This document shows, one piece after another, positions 59,317 through 64,000 of a stretch of 64,000 nucleotides of DNA. The translations under genes were made by a program, and so were the position numbers. Under the pieces are notes generated by a model. It had not been told where the DNA came from and ran no database searches. It saw only the letters and a program-made list of their open reading frames with translations. Source of the DNA: Sinomonas albida (lineage in GTDB: Bacteria > Actinomycetota > Actinomycetes > Actinomycetales > Micrococcaceae); the NCBI RefSeq assembly GCF_004919045.1, contig NZ_SWDW01000001.1:124001-188000 (forward strand), read 5' to 3'. How positions within the stretch are numbered: the stretch's first letter is position 1; every line of letters begins with the position of its first letter.

Positions 59317-61376
59317 GCCAGAACGACGCAAGCAAGCACAAGACGTCGGCCGCCGTGAATCCACCGGTCGAGGAGGACGACGACGTCGAGGCGGGGCGCT
59401 CGCAAAGTGGAGGCGGCGGCTTCGGGCAGCAGGTCCCCGCGAAGAAGGCGAAGAATTTCCGGGGGAGCGCCAAGCGGCTGCTCGGCCTGATCCGGCCGGA
59501 GTCCGGCTGGATGGCCGTCGTCATCGTGTTCATCGTGATTTCGGTCGTGCTCTCGGTCATTGCGCCGAAGATCCTCGGCAACGCGATGGACGTCATTTTC
59601 GCGGGGGTCATCGGCAAGCAGATGCCGGCTGGCGTCTCGAAGGATCAGGTCATCTCGGGCCTCCGGTCTCAGGGCCAGGGCAACCTCGCGGACATGCTCT
59701 CCGCCATCAATCTGGTGCCAGGTCAGGGCATCGACTTCAACCAGCTCACGTACCTGATCTCCGTGATCCTCGTCATGTACTTCGTGGCGAGCCTGTTCAT
59801 GTGGCTCCAGGGCTTCATCCTCAACCGCGTCGTGATGCGCGTCGTCTACCGGCTGCGGCGCGATGTCGAGGCGAAGCTCAACCGGCTGCCGCTCGGCTAC
59901 TTCGACACGCGCCAGCGCGGCGACCTCCTGTCCCGCGTGACGAACGACGTCGACAACGTCCAGCAGGCGCTCCAGCAGGCGTTCTCCCAGCTGCTCTCGT
60001 CGATCCTGCAGGTGCTGGGCATCGTGGTGATGATGTTCATCGTGTCGTGGGAGCTCGCGCTCATCGCCCTCATCGCCCTCCCGCTCTCGGCGGTGGTGAC
60101 GGGCGTGATCGGATCGCGGAGCCAGAAGCTCTTCCAAGCGCAGTGGAAGAACACGGGCGTCCTCAACGGCCACATCGAGGAATCCTTCTCGGGGCACGAG
60201 CTCGCGATCCTGTTCGGCCGCAGCGACGACCTCGTGAAGGGCTTCGACGGCAAGAACGAGGACCTCTACAAGGCGTCGTTCGGGGCCCAGTTCGTCTCGG
60301 GCATGATGTTCCCGATCATGAACTGGATCAGCTACCTCGCGTACGTCGGCATCGCGGTCGTGGGCGGGCTGCGGGTCGCGGCGGGACTCATGACGCTCGG
60401 CGACGCGACCGCGTTCATCCAGTACTCCCGTCAGTTCACCCAGCCGCTCGGGCAGATCGCGGGCATGGCGAACATGCTCCAGTCCGGCGTCGCCTCGGCC
60501 GAGCGGGTGTTCGAGCTGCTCGACGCGGAGGAGCAGGAGCCCGAGACGGCCACGAACCATCTGCCCGGAGTGACGGACGGGCACGTGGACTTCGAGAACG
60601 TCACGTTCTCCTACTCGGAGGACAAGCCGCTCATCGAGGACCTCTCGCTGACCGCCGAGCCCGGACACACGGTCGCGATCGTCGGGCCCACCGGTGCTGG
60701 CAAGACGACCCTCGTGAACCTTGTCATGCGGTTCTACGAGATCCAGGGCGGCCGGATCATGCTCGACGGCGTCGACATCCGCGAGCTCTCCCGCTCCGAG
60801 CTGCGGTCCAAGATCGGCATGGTGCTCCAGGACGCGTGGCTGTTCGGTGGGACGATCTACGACAACATCCGCTACGGCAACCTCGACGCGACGGACGAGC
60901 AGGTCATGGCCGCCGCGAAGGCGACGTACGTGGACCGCTTCGTGCGCCTGCTCCCCGATGGCTACGACACCGTGATCGACGAGGAAGGCACGAACATCGC
61001 GGCGGGCGAGAAGCAGCTCGTCACGATCGCCCGCGCGTTCGTCGCGAACCCGTCGCTGCTGATCCTCGACGAGGCGACGTCTTCGGTGGACACCCGGACC
61101 GAGCTGCTTGTCCAGAAGGCGATGCGGGCCCTCCGCACGGACCGGACCTCGTTCGTCATCGCCCACCGCCTCTCGACGATCCGCGACGCGGACACGATCC
61201 TCGTCATGGAGGACGGCAAGATCGTCGAGCAGGGCAGCCACGAGGAGCTCCTCGATCGCGGCGGGCCGTATCACCGGCTCTACATGAGCCAGTTCGCGGG
61301 CGGCCTCGACCTCGATGCCGAGGCCGCAGCGGCCACGGCAGGCGGGACCGCAAGCGTGGGGACGCCGGCCACGTAG
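59313..61376 (+). CDS. ABC exporter half-transporter 2, canonical Walker B
   Basis: A 687-residue half-transporter. A charged, Gly-rich N-terminus of about 60 residues precedes the membrane domain, which has a large loop in the first helix pair (KQMPAGVSKDQVISGL). The ATPase has Walker A GPTGAGKTT, a modified signature IAAGEKQLVTI in place of SGGQ, Walker B LLILDEATSSVD with catalytic Glu, and H-loop VIAHRLSTI. It complements the first subunit: one full ATP site and one degenerate site. Substrate unknown; lipids, peptides or drugs are all possible. Confidence 0.92.
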   Translation: MSQNDASKHKTSAAVNPPVEEDDDVEAGRSQSGGGGFGQQVPAKKAKNFRGSAKRLLGLIRPESGWMAVVIVFIVISVVLSVIAPKILGNAMDVIFAGVIGKQMPAGVSKDQVISGLRSQGQGNLADMLSAINLVPGQGIDFNQLTYLISVILVMYFVASLFMWLQGFILNRVVMRVVYRLRRDVEAKLNRLPLGYFDTRQRGDLLSRVTNDVDNVQQALQQAFSQLLSSILQVLGIVVMMFIVSWELALIALIALPLSAVVTGVIGSRSQKLFQAQWKNTGVLNGHIEESFSGHELAILFGRSDDLVKGFDGKNEDLYKASFGAQFVSGMMFPIMNWISYLAYVGIAVVGGLRVAAGLMTLGDATAFIQYSRQFTQPLGQIAGMANMLQSGVASAERVFELLDAEEQEPETATNHLPGVTDGHVDFENVTFSYSEDKPLIEDLSLTAEPGHTVAIVGPTGAGKTTLVNLVMRFYEIQGGRIMLDGVDIRELSRSELRSKIGMVLQDAWLFGGTIYDNIRYGNLDATDEQVMAAAKATYVDRFVRLLPDGYDTVIDEEGTNIAAGEKQLVTIARAFVANPSLLILDEATSSVDTRTELLVQKAMRALRTDRTSFVIAHRLSTIRDADTILVMEDGKIVEQGSHEELLDRGGPYHRLYMSQFAGGLDLDAEAAAATAGGTASVGTPAT

Positions 61377-61467
61377 CGGGACACCCGCTGTATAGGGGCG
61401 CTCCCGCTGTATGGCGGGAGCGCCACATAGCGGGTCCCGCCGTATGGCGGGAGCGCCACATAGCGGG
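61377..61467. repeat. 33-bp hairpin repeats, family D
   Basis: GTATGGCGGGAGCGCCACAT and its flanks repeat at 61409-61434 and 61442-61467 (33-bp period), with a degenerate version before it (61386-61408) and after (to about 61492). Each unit is itself a near-hairpin, CCGC...GCGG. It begins right at the stop of the ABC gene. Confidence 0.8.
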
Positions 61468-61514
61468 ACTCCCGCTGGACAGCGGGACTCGCGCGTCACA
61501 GCACCGATCAAGTC

Positions 61515-61543
61515 GGCCCGTCCAGGCAATTCCTGGGCGGGCC
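61515..61543 (+). terminator. Hairpin after the ABC exporter operon
   Basis: GGCCCGTCCAGG (61515-61526) pairs with CCTGGGCGGGCC (61532-61543) around CAATT, with one G-T wobble. It lies between the 33-bp and 31-bp repeats. Confidence 0.7.
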
Positions 61544-61552
61544 GCCCCATTC

Positions 61553-61707
61553 CGTCTCGGGTACAGATATTCCCCGGCTGTTGCGTCTCGGGTACAGATA
61601 CTGCCCGGCTTGTGCGTCTCGGGTACAGCTACTTCCCGGCTTTTCCGCCTCGGGTACAGATACTCCACGGCCGCCCCGTCTCGGGTACAGATACTGCCCG
61701 GCCACCT
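61553..61707. repeat. 31-bp tandem repeats, family A, five copies
   Basis: Units start at 61553, 61584, 61615, 61646 and 61677, each beginning CGTCTCGGGTACAGATACT (one to three changes) followed by a variable GC-rich 12 bp. The constant 31-bp period and the first 20 bases match the arrays at 29047 and 29984. The remaining gap to the next gene (61708-61790) shows nothing clear. Confidence 0.92.
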
Positions 61708-61790
61708 CTTGTCGATTCAGGGGTCCGGTGTGCGACGTAAGGGGTGCAGGCCGGCGACCGCCGCTGGCCGTTTCCCAAAGGAGCGTCACC

Positions 61791-62090
61791 ATGAGCAAGT
61801 ACGTCGTAGCCTTCCGTGGACAGCCCAGCCGCACCACGTCTGCCGAGGGAGAGCAGGCTTGGGGCGCCTGGTTCGGCCAGCTTGGGCCGGCGATCACGGA
61901 CAGGGGCAACCGAGTAGGGGCGACTCGCACTCTGACGGCCGAGCACCCCGGCGATCCCCGCACTGCGGTCCTCAGCGGCTATTTCGTCATCGAAGCCGAC
62001 GATCTCGACGCCGCGGCCGGGCTCGCGGCAGGCTGCCCTGGGCTAGCCGACGGAGTTGACGTCGAGGTGGCCGAGGTCGTTCCCAGCTGA
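61791..62090 (+). CDS. YCII-related (DGPF) domain protein
   Basis: A 99-residue dimeric alpha-beta barrel-type protein (MSKYVVAFRGQPSR, SGYFVIEADDLDAAAGLAAGCPGLADG). YCII/DGPF proteins form small dimers with a His-Asp pair in some members; their reactions are largely unknown. AAAGGAG precedes ATG 61791. It is first in a three-gene run with a second YCII protein and an ECF42-type sigma factor, a known association. Confidence 0.82.
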   Translation: MSKYVVAFRGQPSRTTSAEGEQAWGAWFGQLGPAITDRGNRVGATRTLTAEHPGDPRTAVLSGYFVIEADDLDAAAGLAAGCPGLADGVDVEVAEVVPS

Positions 62091-62138
62091 CCGCGGCCGT
62101 GCCATCATGACATCGGATCGGCGAGGGAGGTCGCGGTG

Positions 62139-62486
62139 ATGGCCGAGTACATGGTGTTCATCTGGAGTGACGAGCAGGCCGTGGAACGATCCGACCCGGG
62201 CACGATGGACCGAACCATGGCCGCACACCGGGAGTTCGTGAGCCGCCACGCCTCTGCCCTCCGGGGCGGCAATCGGCTTCACCCGAGCGGTGCGTCGACC
62301 TCGATCCGGCACACGCCGGACGGCGGCGTCGCCATCAGCGACGGCGCGTTCTCAGAGACCAAGGAAGTGATCGGCGGGTTCTACCTGATCGAAGCTGCCG
62401 ACATCGATGAGGCCCTGAGTATCGCGGCGGACGTCCCGGCTCCGTTCGGCGGCGTGGAACTGCGCCCGGTGCTGCCGACGAGCTGA
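62139..62486 (+). CDS. Second YCII-related (DGPF) domain protein
   Basis: A 115-residue YCII-domain protein (MAEYMVFIWSDEQAVERSDP, GGFYLIEAADIDEALSIAADVP, ending GGVELRPVLP). The ATG at 62139 is 8 bp after GGGAGG and is preferred to the GTG three bases earlier. It differs from its neighbour in the central part (KEVIGGFYLIEA), which is closer to the classic DGPF proteins co-located with ECF42. 16 bp separate it from the sigma-factor gene. Confidence 0.85.
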   Translation: MAEYMVFIWSDEQAVERSDPGTMDRTMAAHREFVSRHASALRGGNRLHPSGASTSIRHTPDGGVAISDGAFSETKEVIGGFYLIEAADIDEALSIAADVPAPFGGVELRPVLPTS

Positions 62487-62502
62487 ACCAGCAGGCCCGG
62501 CA

Positions 62503-63774
62503 ATGGATCCGGTCGTCGCGGCGGCGGTGGCTGACGCGCACCGCACCGAATGGGGACGCATTCTCGCCGCCGCTGCCCGGCTGACGGGCGATCTGGACAC
62601 GGCGGAGGAATGCGCCCAGGAAGCCTTCGCAGAGGCACTTGGCTCGTGGACCGGGACGGGGGTGCCGGACCGTCCCGGCGCGTGGCTGACCACGGTGGCC
62701 AGGAGGCGGGCCATGGACATCATCCGGCGTCGTGACCTGCTTCGCGGCAAGCTCCCGCTGCTGGCCGGCCGCGACGCCGGCGACGGCCCCGACGCGGCCG
62801 GCACGGAGGAGACATTTCCCGACGACCGGCTGCGTCTGATCTTCACCTGTTGCCACCCGGCCCTCGCTCCCGAGGCGCGAGTCGCACTGACCCTACGGCT
62901 CCTGTGCGGGCTGAGCACTGCCGAAGTGGCGAACGCGTTCCTGACCAGCGAGCCGACCATGGCGGCGCGGCTTACACGGGCCAAGAAGAAGATCGCTGCC
63001 GCCCGGATCCCCTACCGGGTGCCCGGGCCCAACGAGTTGCCGCACCGTCTGGCGACGGTGCTCGACGTGGTGCACTTGGTTTTCGCCACCGGGCACACCG
63101 CGCCGTCGGGCGGCACCTTGCAGCGCCGCGATCTGGCCGAGCGCGCCTTGGATCTAGCGCGCATGCTCCGCCTCCTGCTGCCGGACGAGCCCGCCGTGGC
63201 CGGGCTGCTTGCGCTAATCCTCCTCACCGACGCCCGCCGCCACGCCCGCACGGACGCGAACGGGCAGCTCGTGCGACTCGCCGAGCAGGACCGTTCGCGC
63301 TGGGACGAGAGCGAGATCCATGAGGGTCTGGAATTGGTCCGCGAGTCCCTTCTCCGCCGTCCCTACTCTCGCTATCCGCTCATGGCCGCCATCGCCGCCA
63401 CCCATGCCACCGCTCTGACACCTGGCACCCCGGACTGGGCCCAGATCCTCTCCCTGTACGACGAGCTGATCGCGGTGTGGCCGTCTCCGATCGTCGCCCT
63501 CAACCGCGCCGTCGCCGTGGGTGAGGCCAACGGTCCGGCCGCGGGCCTAGCCGCTCTGGACGCGATCGCCGGCGAACCGGAGCTGGCGGGCTACCACTAT
63601 CTCGCGGCGGCGCGAGCCGAATACCTCCGCCGCCTGGACCGCCATGACGAGGCCCGGCTCGCGTACGACGAGGCACTCCTCCTGTCCGCCAACGATACGG
63701 AGCGCCACTTCCTCGCCGCCCGCCGCGATGAGCTCCCGCCCTCCGACGCCCCGGAGAGGCCCAGACGTCCCTAA
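62503..63774 (+). CDS. ECF42-type RNA polymerase sigma factor with TPR-like C-terminus
   Basis: A 423-residue sigma factor. Region 2 is at the N-terminus (LTGDLDTAEECAQEAFAEAL, then PGAWLTTVARRRAMDIIRRR), and region 4 follows (LTLRLLCGLSTAEVANAFL, MAARLTRAKKKIAAA). The C-terminal 220 residues are helical and TPR-like (LALILLTDARRHARTDANG, RPYSRYPLMAAIAATHA, PSPIVALNRAVAVGEANG), the hallmark of ECF42. This class has no anti-sigma factor and is thought to be controlled through its C-terminal domain and linked DGPF proteins, which are the two genes upstream here. Targets are usually the neighbouring YCII genes. Confidence 0.92.
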   Translation: MDPVVAAAVADAHRTEWGRILAAAARLTGDLDTAEECAQEAFAEALGSWTGTGVPDRPGAWLTTVARRRAMDIIRRRDLLRGKLPLLAGRDAGDGPDAAGTEETFPDDRLRLIFTCCHPALAPEARVALTLRLLCGLSTAEVANAFLTSEPTMAARLTRAKKKIAAARIPYRVPGPNELPHRLATVLDVVHLVFATGHTAPSGGTLQRRDLAERALDLARMLRLLLPDEPAVAGLLALILLTDARRHARTDANGQLVRLAEQDRSRWDESEIHEGLELVRESLLRRPYSRYPLMAAIAATHATALTPGTPDWAQILSLYDELIAVWPSPIVALNRAVAVGEANGPAAGLAALDAIAGEPELAGYHYLAAARAEYLRRLDRHDEARLAYDEALLLSANDTERHFLAARRDELPPSDAPERPRRP

Positions 63775-63881
63775 AGCGCCGCCGGTCCGGTCCCGCAACC
63801 CGGAGCCCGCCGAGGCGCTACTTGACGACGACGGCGACCGCACGCACCGATCGGATCGGCCGGATCACAAGATTTCCCTTC

Positions 63882-64000
63882 ATCGGAAGGACGTTGCGGC
63901 CGTCCGCGTGGCAAGGACGAAGGTCTGGATGTACAGGCCCACGCCGGCCAGCCAGCCGAGCGCCATGAGGAACGACAGCCACCCGCTGCCGGTGATCAGG
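63882..64000 (-). CDS. C-terminal end of a membrane protein, cut by window edge
   Basis: On the minus strand an open frame enters from 64000 and stops at TGA 63884-63882. It encodes a hydrophobic helix (GWLSFLMALGWLAGVGLYIQ) and a short Thr/Ala/Arg tail. Too little is visible to name it. The gap 63775-63881 between it and the sigma factor holds a GACGACGACGGC stretch only. Confidence 0.45.

Noticed and set aside
61553-61707. CRISPR array
   Set aside because: The period is 31 bp in total, leaving only about 12 bp of variable sequence, the variable parts are not protospacer-sized, and no cas genes are present in the window.

Overview
The window is GC-rich (around 70% by eye), uses many GTG and some TTG starts, and couples genes by GTGA/ATGA overlaps. 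With hisN, PcrA, SucCD, an actinobacterial-type inositol cluster and an IolR-like GntR regulator, it looks like a chromosomal segment of an actinomycete, most like the Arthrobacter/Sinomonas group of Micrococcaceae. The genus is inference. I see no rRNA, tRNA, CRISPR or prophage.

Layout. 1-8462: partial DUF998 membrane protein, a membrane protein, histidinol-phosphatase (hisN), three small or poorly known proteins, the helicase pcrA and sucCD. 8463-17257: mixed metabolic genes: FAD monooxygenase, LuxR-type regulator, a zinc alcohol dehydrogenase broken by a 7-G run, a cytosine-deaminase-like enzyme, an FMN reductase, a GlcD-type oxidase and an MFS transporter. 17265-39712: an accessory catabolic island for inositols and related polyols. 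It holds a LacI regulator with a sugar porter, a tautomerase, the run iolC / Cgl0159-type aldolase / iolD / iolA / IolE-like / iolG / iolH, then iolB with an IolR-like GntR regulator, and two further LacI modules with Gfo/Idh dehydrogenases, a TIM-barrel isomerase and a SolA-like flavin oxidase. Seven copies of one short operator (consensus about TTGWYAGSACAAAG) tie the island into a candidate IolR regulon. 39945-41413: an IS30-family element inserted in the loop of a terminator palindrome. 41459-54348: Tat-exported PHP hydrolase, LOG-family protein, ferritin-VIT transporter, Na+/solute symporter with divergent XRE-cupin regulator, DUF559 protein, APC permease, agmatinase and a TPP enzyme. 54596-61376: two export modules, MarR + DHA2-type MFS with an unusual coiled-coil tail, and a heterodimeric ABC exporter with one degenerate ATP site. 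61791-63774: two YCII-domain proteins plus an ECF42-type sigma factor.

The most unusual feature is in the gaps. 3' ends of genes carry arrays of short repeats with fixed periods near whole helical turns (11, 21, 22 and 31 bp; also 14, 15 and 33 bp), several folding as tandem sense units, short loop, antisense units. The 31-bp family occurs at three loci and the 22-bp family at three others. A shorter element, GGACGACGGCGG, marks many 3' ends as one arm of a hairpin, and seems to have been absorbed into the C-terminal coding regions of at least three proteins. I know of no description of these families.
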